From assembly GCA_020152595.1 (NCBI GenBank), contig JAIGNY010000912.1, positions 863,501 through 927,500 of the forward strand: a stretch of 64,000 nucleotides of DNA. The letters run 5' to 3'. This DNA comes from Chiridota heheva (lineage: Eukaryota; Echinodermata; Holothuroidea; Apodida; Chiridotidae). This document shows, in pieces, positions 24,910 through 38,600 of this stretch; the first letter of the stretch is position 1; the number at the start of each line of letters is the position of its first letter. Under the pieces are notes generated by a model. The model had not been told where the DNA came from. It searched no databases and saw nothing but the letters and a program-made list of their open reading frames with translations. A program made the translations under genes and the position numbers.

Positions 24910-27599
24910 ACTCGCTGTTCACCTGTAGTACTCCGTGACCATGGGGAACACCCCTTATGAGACTGCGGGCACCACTTATAACGGTGGGCATTTAACGAGT
25001 TTTACATTACGACGAGTAGAGCTGTAGAGACGAATGTACAAGTTTTCGCATCGAAACATCCGACAAAACAACTGGCCAATAACCGGGAGGAAGGGGAGTT
25101 GCACCCCCAACAAGAAAAGTAAAATACAAGCATTTACAGGTAAAAAGAAAAAGGTGGGTACTTTATGAAGTGTAATGAGAGAGAGAGAGTACAGGGGGAG
25201 GCTCCAGTAGCATAAGGGAAGAGATGAAAAAATAAATGTGTGTGTGTTTGGCGTAGTGAGGCGCAGTAAGTGTGGCGGGGAGGGGCTGTTGTTGTTAGGC
25301 ATTGTATGTAGCTCTTTCTAAAACTTGATTTTATGGCTTTGTTGAGCCTTGCTGGGCTAAAAAAAGGACTTATTTTGCTGCCAAAAGGTCTTATTTGGTT
25401 TACCTTTTGTCTTTTCTCAAAATGTGTGATGGAGAATAACAAAAAGTTAAATATTAATTTTCCTTTAACATTTTCTATTCCTGCATGATATTTTTCGTAA
25501 AATACATCGTATTTTATCTATTCAAGTTTAAATTTCTGTAGGCCTATTATATAATTCTTATAGACGTTTTTAGATTGGAGCCAGGCGCGGTAGTCTATTG
25601 ACTGGGGTGTAATAAATAAAAGATTTGACAGCCTAACATTAACACATATCCCATTTGAAAAAAGAAAGAAAAAAAAACTGCCTCCCTGAGAGAATTTTAC
25701 CTTTCCGGCTGTTTGCCTATACCCATTTCGGAGGTATATAAATTGAAAGTAATTAGTAAAAATGAAGGACAAACTGTTAAAATCAGTGAAATTTTTTGAA
25801 GAATTGAAGGAAAATTTCCGAAAAGTTACCCCAAAATCCAAAACTTGAATAAATTTTTTCCAAAAAGCCAAGAAAATTGCTCGGAAAGGAAGGAAATCTC
25901 CCGAACTGCCGAAAATGAATAAAAATATCCGAGGAAAACTGATATTTGACAGGATTTCACCTCAGTTGTATGTCTTCTTTCTAGGTGTTAGGTCAAATTT
26001 TGACATTTTTAACATACAATTTACAATTGAGTAAAATTGGAAGTTTTTAAGAATTTGGCAAAGTTTCCTGAAAATTGATAAAGAATTCCACAAAATCAAG
26101 GAATTTTCCCGTAAATTAAAACAACAAAAAACAAAAGAAAATTTCCGAAAGTGAAGGAAATTTCCCGAAAATGAAAATAATTTCCTGGGAAAACTGATAT
26201 GTACCTGTATGCGCTCCTTCAAGTTGGGAGGTCAAATTAGGAAATTTTTAGAAAAAAAAGTCAATAATATTAAAGAGAAATTTAAAATCATAGAAAATTT
26301 GGTAATATTTAACAACATTTCCCAGAAATTGCAGTAAATGTTTCGATTACAGCAACATTTAATGGGATATGACGCGGTTTGTGCGCTTCTTAGCCTTAGC
26401 ATACATGTATAGGACTGTAGGAACCATTTCGGTTTTAGGAACGCCATCACGCAGTGCCACGTTTATGTGTGCGATGCGCATTGTAAATGAACTACAATTT
26501 TGAAGCAAAAAAACCTTGAAATATCCTTGTGAACGGTATATCGCATACACTTAAGTAAAAAAGTTCAACTAGTGGTCAAAATCGGTATATTAAATGACAA
26601 CTTGGCTTCAAACTCTTATTTCTTGTTTCGTATAATTCTAAACCTTAAGTTTTACCGACCTCAGTGATACCAGATTAACGGATTAACTGACAAATCTTAA
26701 TTTTTACCAATGTGTCCCAAAAATTTGGAATGTGAGACACCCCCCCCCTCCTACTTCTCTCCCCCTCCCAACCACCACACACACACCCAGTATTTATGCT
26801 CCTGATTGGAGCTACAATCAATGTTCCACGTAAAGGAGCAAAATCCTGGTCCGATGAAATTGTTGCCTGTTGCAACAGATTTGTTTTCAGAAATTGGTAT
26901 AGCTTCCCAATGGTCAGGGCCGAATATTGTCTGAAAGACTGGGTAACCAACAGTCCAATGCACACCTAATTTGGCACCTGCATGTCATCCGCGTAAAATA
27001 AGAAAAGTTTGGCTTTGTGGGGCAAGAATCACAGGCGTCATAAACAACCGTAAGAAGCCTTATTTAATTTGCCATTGGTCTGTTGGTTAAGGGTTTTGGA
27101 ACTAAAGTTGAATGGAAACAAGCAAACATTCGCAAGGGTATAAAAAGATAGAACTTGACGTATTTTATATGCGCATATCAAAAAGAAAAAAAAGGAAAAA
27201 AAAAAATCAAACTTGTGAGAGTTTCCTCCATTTTATATACTTTCTTGACTAAAATAATGCATCAATTTGTTAAGAGGTTTCTTTTCAATATACATGAAAC
27301 ACGTAAGGCATTTTACCAGACATCTTAATATAAAATAATATATCTTTCAATTACGTCGAATTATATAAAGGAAACCAGCATATTGGTATATAAATATAAT
27401 TCTCTTATTTTTCAAGGAATACAGAGAAAATTTACACAAAATAAAGAATTATATACCTTATTAATAAATAACACACTCGATTTTGCACTGACACAGTATC
27501 ATGGAAAACAACATCAATAAGATATCATAATTTGGGTATAAGTTCTGATTTGAACAACGGGACAATACAACGCCATATCAACATTTAATCAATAGAATT

Positions 27600-27600
<1 letters not shown>
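24910..27600. other. Mostly unassigned; TTTCCGAAAAT-type repeats at 25780-26330
   Basis: After the satellite there is an unassigned stretch. 25780-26330 is dense in GGAAATTTCCGAAAATGAAG-like words shared with 32130-32220 and 41760-42400. A candidate exon at 26783-26966 is listed separately. 27000-27600 holds nothing recognisable. Confidence 0.5.
26783..26966 (-). CDS. Candidate orphan exon, function unknown
   Basis: A minus-strand frame of about 60 codons with protein-like composition (VHWTVGYPVFQTIFG, then DHWEAIPI, IGPGFCSFTWNID and EHKYW) follows an acceptor-like AAATTAG. It ends before a GTGTGT stretch that could serve as donor but is also a simple repeat. I do not recognise the family, and no neighbouring exon was found. 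It could be an exon of an unrelated gene downstream of Trk, a pseudogene piece or chance. Confidence 0.25.
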
Positions 27601-28260
<660 letters not shown>

Positions 28261-28852
28261 GATGATGATGTGGATCAATAATTGCAAATAACTTGAGCAC
28301 ATTTTGATATACTAATTTTGCCTGGGAAGATACCGTCTACAGCCCACAGGGATAATAGTGTGGTACTCCCTGTTTAAGGTATGAGCGGGACGCGTCTTTT
28401 TTTTCTGCAGTCAAGAATTGCCATTACAGACCTTTTCAGCCAATCATATACAAGAATGACAATGACGTAATTAAATATGAATATTTATATACAACATGAG
28501 TCCTATAACATATGACTGTATACTATAGCCTGTATACAGTATAGTATGTTACGTATGCATGGAGTACTCACAACGACTACGCACTCCGTCCAAAAGGAAA
28601 ATCGTGACTTGGAGAAAAATGTTCAAAAAGGATAAAACTCACCTACAACTTAAACAAAAGTCTATTTGGGCATGAACTCGTATTAGGCATACCTACAACG
28701 AGTGCGAATTATCTCACGCATATACAGCAGCTTGAAGATCTACGTATACAACGTGAGAAGTATCGCTATACAACTTTGATTTTTTGAAGTGATTATTCGC
28801 AGGGCAGCCCTGCGAATATCCACACAGTATCTCAAGCCAGCACTGCGAATAA

Positions 28853-28888
28853 GGTTAGGGTTGGGGTTAGGTTTTAGGTTAGGGTATA
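28853..28888 (+). repeat. Short TTAGGG-like interstitial telomeric sequence
   Basis: About 35 bp of GGTTAGGGTTGGGGTTAGG-type sequence, degenerate copies of the metazoan telomere repeat TTAGGG, inside the inverted-repeat element. Confidence 0.7.
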
Positions 28889-28948
28889 TGTCATCACTGC
28901 CCTGCGAATAAGCCCCACCTTGATTTTACACACTAACCAAAAACTCCG

Positions 28949-29336
28949 ACGACGACGAGTGTACACACAATTACAATGACGGGGTCGTCGCCTGCGTAAT
29001 CGGTTATGATAGTAACAATGCTATCACGAAACGCTTAATACGACCCGGACGAGAACACAGGTACGACGTACGGACAGACATAACATCGACAACCAAGTCA
29101 ATGTCCACGGCATTTGATTACCAGTTGTGGTGCACTGGCGTGTCTACCCAACCCAGGCTTGAACCTAGGGCCTCGTGGTCTGTAGACATGTATGATAACC
29201 GCTACACCACAGTCGGTAGACAACTTACTGCGTTAAGTGACATTGTAATAGATTGTTATGTAACTTTTGCGCAGAGGGCAGTGTCCCGCACCGTGCGGCG
29301 TTCTTGATCTCTCAGATATCGTGACTTTTAGTGTCA
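28949..29336 (-). mobile_element. tRNA-derived SINE (second family) with 5' satellite extension
   Basis: 388-bp insertion between 14-bp direct repeats AACCAAAAACTCCG (28935-28948 and 29337-29350). On the minus strand the SINE starts near 29220 with a tRNA-like head: GTGGTGTAGCGGTTATCA resembles the A-box half of tRNA-Val and GGTTCAAGCCTGG is a B box. A body follows that is shared with 43993-44155, then a CGTCGTCG tail. Between the SINE head and the outer target duplication are 116 further bases, of which 29263-29340 is a piece of the 174-bp satellite. Confidence 0.82.
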
Positions 29337-29759
29337 AACCAAAAACTCCGTACCTACAACACGTGTCAAGGGAAAGTGTTAATGCAAAGGAAAGTCGCTT
29401 AACTACTACTTTATAAATTATGTCTCAATTTTCATACAAGGAGCGAGTGTTAGAACTTCACTCAGAACACCACTTACCGATATATTGTTAACTACTTCCT
29501 CGATATTCAAAGGAGGATTCGCTTCGTAGCACATTTTAAATTGTGCCATATCTGTAGTGTCAGGTTTTTTCCATTGTTTTCCGGCAAAGTAATGTTATTC
29601 ACTCGCAGTCATGGAACTACTAAGTCCCAAATTATTTTGTCAGACGATATGTCAAAAGTTGTATATGAATATTCATATCTTATTACGTCATCGTCATTCT
29701 TGTATATGATTGGCTGAAAAAAAGCGCGAGTGGGAATATGCGTCTTGCCAGTCTTTGTA

Positions 29760-30690
29760 ACCAGTATTCTATATGCCAGAATGCATTACCTTGTTCTCAA
29801 GTTTGGGCTTGCGAAATTGGCTACGGAAAGGGGCGAGTCAAGTTGGTGAAATAGAAGCTGACTAAAAATCGCGATTTTCTTCGTTTTTTATAGAGTGTTG
29901 GGAAACATTGTTAGATTTGACTGTTTGATGAGAATTGGTTGAGTGTCAATCATCAGACCATTACTATGTTTGTTTTAAGCTGAGGCTGAGCACGTCCCTG
30001 TGAAACTTTCAGTAGCCCCATCCTTGCATGTTGATTTAAGATAAATGTATGCACATTTGACGTCCAGAGTTAACAACCTTATATATTATAGAGACTTTTC
30101 AGTTTTGGAACAGTCTTTGAATCAAAATATATAGCTCTTTTTTCTGAGATAAGATGCGTTGGGCAGACTTGGAAAACGTTCAAAGTTATATATATTTTGT
30201 TTATCTCTACCAATGAAAATGAAATTGTATTCCTGCTATAGAAATTTGATATAGCGGTAGATCCATAAACTGGCATACTTAAGTCACAAACTGTCAAAGA
30301 ATTATGGTACACAATTGGAAAAGTGCAAAGGATTTTCACAACAAAATAGTATGGTCGCCCAGCCAAGGCCTTCATCATAAATCATTAGCATGATAAAATT
30401 TGCATGACAATGCCTGAAAAAAAAAGAAAAAAAACTTGCAATTGTTTAACCTGCACTGGTTTGTAATAGCTTCTAGGCAACCTTACTAATGTGTGACTGT
30501 ACACATTCATATAGACTTTTAACTTTAAGGAATATATCGGCGTAACATGCAAGTTCCCAAAAACATTAGGTGCTTTTGTTTTGCAGTTTTGATGAAGCAT
30601 CATTTAACAAATGCGTTAGTGGAAAGTAAAAAGTCGTTAACAGCGTTATTTACAGACCGTACTGTACAATGTCTAGCGTTTATGTATGTA
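29760..30690. other. No gene recognised
   Basis: AT-rich sequence with short minus-strand frames lacking motifs. Nothing further supported. Confidence 0.5.
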
Positions 30691-30694
30691 GACG

Positions 30695-32510
<1,816 letters not shown>

Positions 32511-32511
32511 T

Positions 32512-33081
32512 TCAGTCCGGTTCAAACTCCCGATCAGGAGATCTCCCAATCGGTAGATCTCCCAATCAGAAGATCCCCCAATCGAAAAATCTCCCAATGG
32601 GAGATCTCCCAATCGGAAGATTTCTTGTCAATATAACCCACGATTGCACGATGTATCTTTTCAAATTCAAATTTCTCTAAAGAAATACATAACAGTAAAT
32701 TAGGTTTAATCCAATGGTAGGTAAAATGCATGCGAAATATTTTGATTTTATTGGTGCAACAGAAAGATAAATTATTTTCTCCATTTTGATTAGCGCAAAT
32801 TAGACTTTCACCAAAGAATATGAAAGTAATCTCTAAACATTCATTTCTGAAGAGCAGATTTGAACATTTAAGTTGCCAGCAAAAGCCCAAATTGTACAAA
32901 AAAGTTAAAGAAATATCAATTTCAATATCATTTTCAAAGTATACAACTTAAGATTAACAGAACTTAAAAAGAAAAAGAAATATTCACGGCTAAAATTTTG
33001 AAGTTTAAAAAATGGTCACTGCGCAGGTCTCGATCTCCCAATCAAGATATTTCCCGATCGAGAGTGGACCGGACTGATAAT
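32512..33081. mobile_element. MITE-like element with TCAGTCCGG inverted ends
   Basis: About 570 bp. The left end TTCAGTCCGGTTCAAACTCC and the reverse complement of the right end TCAGTCCGGTCCACTCTCG are inverted repeats, continuing into GATC..CCCAATC motifs on both sides. TA dinucleotides flank both ends, possibly a TA target duplication. The left part (32530-32620) is a short tandem of AATCGGAAGATCTCCC-like units about 16-17 bp long. No coding frame. A related right end occurs at about 46697-46770. Confidence 0.72.
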
Positions 33082-33084
33082 GGC

Positions 33085-34425
33085 GGTCTCTTAATTACGA
33101 TCTAGCTCGAGGTTTGGATAATTTCTTTGGTCCTAATTTGTGTCATTATGAATATTAAAATCTATCAAAAATAATGATTAAACACTCAATTCTCGTATTA
33201 ATAGATTAAAATAAATGGAAAGATATTACGACATTTCTCTTTTATGAAGAATTACCAAAATAGTAACGAAGCAATACTATTGAAATGCATCTTTAGCTAG
33301 ATTGTCTACAAACTTATTGAGAAAAAAAATGCACCAAAATCCTGTAAAATCAGACCATTTTAGTCTTCTGACTTAATTTCTCCAAACATTATTATGATGT
33401 TATCAGCTTAAAATGTCTCCATTTTCTTATATATATATCCATGTCTGATATTTTACAATGAATTTCATCATCTCCTGCAATTGATGAAAGATACATTACA
33501 AAGTAATTAGTAACTTGAAAAATCAAAGAATTACGTAACGATCTTGTTTATATCTTCAACTTTGATGGTCATAAATTGAGAAAGAAATATTAGAAGTACA
33601 GATTGAATTTGAGATACAAAATTTGTACATTTATGCATGGATGTATAGTACCTCCCTGGTATCTCAATGGTTAAAAATTAGAAGGAAACAAGTATACATT
33701 GATAATTATCATTGTAAAACACTTGAAGAGACAAATATATAAAATCGACAGTCTTCTTTTTTATTTAAAGACATGAAACGAGCTGTGTTTTGCTTAAAAC
33801 CAGTTTAGTTCTTTAGATTAAACTTGCGGTCAACAGAAATTAAAAGTACAGTGTAACTAATGACATATTATCATATATATTAATATAAATGAAATAGAAT
33901 AATATATGATGATATATATTTCAATTTTTTCGAATGTACGGTGTGTAATCTTGAGAAGTAACGGTTATCATGTGAGATTTATCACAGATCAGTAAACAAA
34001 TACGTATCCAAGCTTTTCTATAAAATTGGAAGTTTTAGAATAAAGTTTCTGTTCAATATAATTGTTTATGCTAGGTAGTTCAAATGATACTTTCTTCATT
34101 TCTTTTTTCTACCTTGTGTGAATGACAGACACAGATTCCCTAGCAGTGCAGATGAATTAATTTTACACACAATACACTGATTAAAACGAAACTGGCTTAA
34201 AATCTTGATAGATATTAAAGAATCTGTACAGTTTACAAAGACTTTTTCTTACTCTGCCACGTCATTCTCCTCTGATTAAAACAATGGTCTATGTTTTCTT
34301 AAATGTTTTTTTTTTAATTAGACAAACTCAAAATCAAATTGCTAGAATTAACATTTCTCTTTCAATAAAGGAGTTCCATGATTAAAATACATAATACATG
34401 ACAAACTAAAGGTAAGCAGGCATTG
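33085..34425. other. No gene recognised
   Basis: Very AT-rich unique-looking sequence; no coding frame or repeat identified. Confidence 0.5.
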
Positions 34426-34428
34426 TTT

Positions 34429-34911
<483 letters not shown>

Positions 34912-35071
34912 ATTGTGTGTTATACCAATTGCATTCTCATCTATTGTTTCTTACAAACTGGTATAAAAAATGGTTCTAAGCAGAGATAACACATAGGTGT
35001 ACACAAAAGACACGGATGAAAGATTGATTTATCAGTAGATATTTGAATACTTGCGTGGTACCTTTCTAACT

Positions 35072-35077
35072 TTTATT
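35072..35077 (-). promoter_or_regulatory. Candidate polyadenylation signal AATAAA of Trk
   Basis: AATAAA on the minus strand about 340 bp after the stop codon, just past the 3' end of the SINE inserted in the same orientation. It is a canonical AATAAA in the expected place, but use as the Trk poly(A) site is inferred. Confidence 0.45.
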
Positions 35078-35089
35078 GGAATACAAAAA

Positions 35090-35365
35090 TTAAATCCATC
35101 CTAGAGCCATGACGGCCCATCGCCGGTGCTTATCTCCGTTTTCCTTGGCATAAGTAGATGAGAGCACATGACTTCCCCTGGACGGGATGCCAGTACATCG
35201 CAGGTCAACTCACAGCAGTGTTGGTACTCTCCTTACAACTGAGTGAACTGGAGCAAGCTGAGTGATGTAATTTGTTCAAGGACATAATGTCAGACTCGCG
35301 GCAGGAATCGATACCTTTCGCATACGAGCAAGACTCCTTAACTACTGAGCCACTGCACCTCATAT
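35090..35365 (-). mobile_element. tRNA-derived SINE copy 1, in Trk 3' UTR (sense)
   Basis: Minus-strand copy homologous to 60667-60955. The 5' head is tRNA-like: A-box region TGGCTCAGTAGTTAAGG, then CTTGCTCGTATGCGAAAGG and a B-box-like ATCGATTCC. The body contains the segment around TGCGATGTACTGGCATCCCG, similar to 3' tails of L2/CR1-type LINEs, which would suggest how it was mobilised. It starts about 50 bp after the Trk stop codon in sense orientation and so probably forms most of the 3' UTR. Confidence 0.82.
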
Positions 35366-35417
35366 AGTAAACAAGTAATTTGAAGTATCTTGTTCGATAT
35401 ATACATAAATGACACAG

Positions 35418-35600
35418 TTATTGAACAATTATGTTTGGTGGATTTTCCTCCGAAAGTCTTGAAATAAGTTCGTGGACATCCTTAATTGAGGTTCTGTGTG
35501 TTGGTTGTTTTTTCCAGCAGCCTAACATAATTTTGTAGATTTCCTTGGGACATTGTTGAGGGCAATCCAGTAACACTCCATTGTAGATATATTCTATCAC
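35418..35600 (-). CDS. Trk: Trk terminal coding exon with short C-tail
   Basis: 183-bp exon starting in phase 0 after GTGCAG and ending at a TAA stop (35418-35420). Residues 580-639 complete the kinase C-lobe: [21 protein letters not shown] and the [15 protein letters not shown] helix. The tail after the helix is only about ten residues ([10 protein letters not shown]) and has no tyrosine. Vertebrate Trks end with a YLDxLG PLC-gamma docking motif here, and it is absent. An alternative 3' exon could restore a tail, but none was recognised. Confidence 0.93.
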   Translation of the reverse strand: MIEYIYNGVLLDCPQQCPKEIYKIMLGCWKKQPTHRTSIKDVHELISRLSEENPPNIIVQ

Positions 35601-38600
35601 CTGCACATGGGGGAAAATATCATTCAGTAAATCTGCATAGATAATTTTCAAGACCTTAGCCAGGTTAGCTCTCCCATTATTAAATGTAGGCCGTCCAGAA
35701 GGGCGGGGTTAATGTAACAGGAGATTTTGTCTGGTAGGACCAAATTGCCATAGGATATTCTGTACCCGGACAAAAACTCGGACAAATTCTTTTTGTTACA
35801 AGGGACAACACCTCATACAGAACTAATCTCCTATAAAACAAAAATTGTCCGGAAGACAGAATATCATAGGGATATGAGAAAATAGATAAGTGGTATGAAG
35901 TATGAACTAATGAAGTAACATGTGTAAACATCATCTGTAAAATGAAGGTAATATGTGTAAATATCATCTGTAAAATGTAGGTACATGTGTAAACATCATC
36001 TGTAAAATGTGGGTAACATGTGTAAACATCATCTGTAAAATGTAGGTAACATGTGTAAACATCATCTGTAAAATGTGGGTAACATGTGTAAACATCATCT
36101 GTAAAATGTAGGTACAGTAACTTGTGTAAACATCATCTGTAAAAGGTAGGTAACATGTGTAAACATCATCTGTAAAATGTAGGTACAGTAACTTGTGTAA
36201 ACATCATTGTAATGATGATGAAGTACAGTATTATAAGTTGCATGAAATATGCATATAAGTAACTTCAAATCAAAATTCAAAATATATGAGATTTTTCTTA
36301 AGATAGGACGCACCATGTCTTATCTTAAATGCTTTATAATCATCTAAAGCCAAGTTTTTAAAAGAATGCAGTCATGGAAATATTGTACCGTAAATTAATA
36401 TGAAACTAGAAACGGGTGTATCAAATTATCAAAATGAATGGAAATTTAGGTTGCATTCTTTCACCTTTGCAACTCTGTACTCTTGCATCCGATAATTTGC
36501 ATTCATTGGAAAATTCAGAAATACTTAGAATATTGTGTAGAGCATGCACATAGTAGTAGGTAGTAACCTACGCGTTTACTGAGATCTAACCACAGATTGC
36601 GCTGCAGACGTCACATGTACGTAAAACATTACCACTTTCAGGCGTAACATTAGATTTAAAGCAAGCACCCACAAGTATAACCAACGTTACTTTTTCCAGA
36701 CCAATTTTCTCAACTACGCATGGTGGTTTAACATGCAGGCACAATTTTTATTGCTACAGTTTTTATGCAAAAATTGTTCTGAATGTAACAGGGATACTAG
36801 TATACATCTGCTTGAGGTTCAAAAATCAATGAAATATCACACAGATTTCATAAGTAATCAAATTCATAACTCATCTTCTATTTGTAACTATCTGTGTTAT
36901 CGGATCACAATGACATAAACGTTCCTTATACAGCCTTTGAGCCATATATTATTAGAATTTGTTTGAATACATACCTCACTATTTGAAAGCCCATACCATG
37001 GTTGCTTGCCAAATTCAAAAGTCTCCCACAGCACAATACCATAGCTCCACACGTCGCTTTCAAGGCTGTATGTGCGGTATATAATGCTTTCAGGCGGCAT
37101 CCACCTCACAGGCAGCATTGTATGACCTCCGACCTATAAACAATAAAGAGATCAACTTTTCTTGTAAACAAAGGTCATCAAAGTAAACGGTTTCCAATAT
37201 TCTTAAAGAATTAGTTCAGTGGTGAAGCAAGTTCATCTTACATACAAGAGGACTTCAAAAGATACAAAATAGTGAAGGAAAAATTAAAAAGTCGTTAAGA
37301 ATATATTTAAGTTGATGAAAGTTATGTATCATTTGTGTAAAAACGTCTGAAATCGGACTAGTTGTGACATCACAGCCTCCAATTTCTCAAAGTTTTTATC
37401 TATTCGATGACATTTTCTCCAGAGATTTTGTGGCTTAGAAAATTGGACAAATCAAGAAAGTAGTAAAACAGAATCTAGTATGGGTAATTATACTTTACCA
37501 TCTAAAGAAACTTTAAGAAAAAATAATTCATACAAAAAAACTTGAATCAATTTTCAATTTTGACACAAGTGGACATATAATACCAGTCATATTAACACAG
37601 ATAAGACAGAAGTTTATTTAAACTTGAATATCTCCGAAATAATATATTGAAGTCATTACTCCACCAATTTGTTTCACTGCAAGTATTCTTTCATATAAGA
37701 TAAACTTGCTTAATCACTGAGCTAACCCTTGACCACTGGGCTAATCCTTGATCACTGAGCTAATCCTTGACACTGAGCTAATCCTTGATCACTGAGCTAA
37801 TCCTTGATCACTGAGCCAATCCTTGATCACTGAGCTAATTCTTGATAACTGAGCTAAGCCTTGATCACTGAGCTAATTCTTGATAACTGAGCTAATCCTT
37901 GATCATTGAGCCAATCCTTGATCACTGAGCTAATCCTTAATCACTGAGCTAATCCTTGATCACTGAGCTAATCCTTGATTACTAAGCTAACCCTGACTTT
38001 CTCTTCCTTTGAGGCTACTTCTTTTGATGGTTGACATTTTGCGTGTTCTTTTGAATATTTGATGATATTTAAGTCGTGCAGCTAGGGTGCAGCAAATACG
38101 TTTAATTTCTTCAAAATTATTTTGAAATAGCTCTCAACAACGAAAAGCCCATCAGCATTATTTTACAATACAAGCTTCTATGAAATCAACACTTCGATTT
38201 TATAAAACACAAACTTTTAATTAATTTGACGTGGCCGTCTCGAGCAGTATCAATCAATCTATATCAAAACAACTTCAATTTCTCATAACTAAAATGCTAC
38301 TGTTTTGTCCGATTAACCGTGCTCCTATATATGACTTTGAAATTGTCTTTATATTTTATAAACAGCTGTCTATTAGTGTCATTTTCTCTCTGATCCATGA
38401 CAAAAAAAACCTTGTATGATACTTGCTTAACTTATCTACGCAATATGCACATATCATGTACTTTAGCGCTTAATTTGATGAAAACATTTTTACACTTCAT
38501 TGAAAGTCATTCCTTATTACATTTTAATTACTTATTTATCTTTGGACCATTTCCATGCGAACAGAATATCATTTAGAAGATTAAATCCACCATCCATGTT

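Larger units (their letters stand above)
28385..29755. mobile_element. Inverted-repeat element (non-autonomous DNA transposon-like)
   Basis: Left arm at about 28432-28493 (CAGCCAATCATATACAAGAA, TGACGTAAT, ATATGAATATT, ATATACAAC) is repeated in reverse complement at about 29653-29716. Flanking blocks GGGACGCGTC and GACGCATATTCCC hint that the termini lie slightly further out; exact ends and target duplication are not clear. No transposase frame. A separate SINE insertion lies inside it. Confidence 0.65.

Noticed and set aside
29130-29220. tRNA gene on the minus strand
   Set aside because: A and B boxes are present but the acceptor stem does not pair and homology continues into a repeated body with target duplications, so it is a SINE head.
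37693-37990. CRISPR-like array of short repeats
   Set aside because: Units are contiguous 19-bp minisatellite copies without spacers, in an animal intron. The 33-bp array at 35935-36210 is rejected for the same reason.
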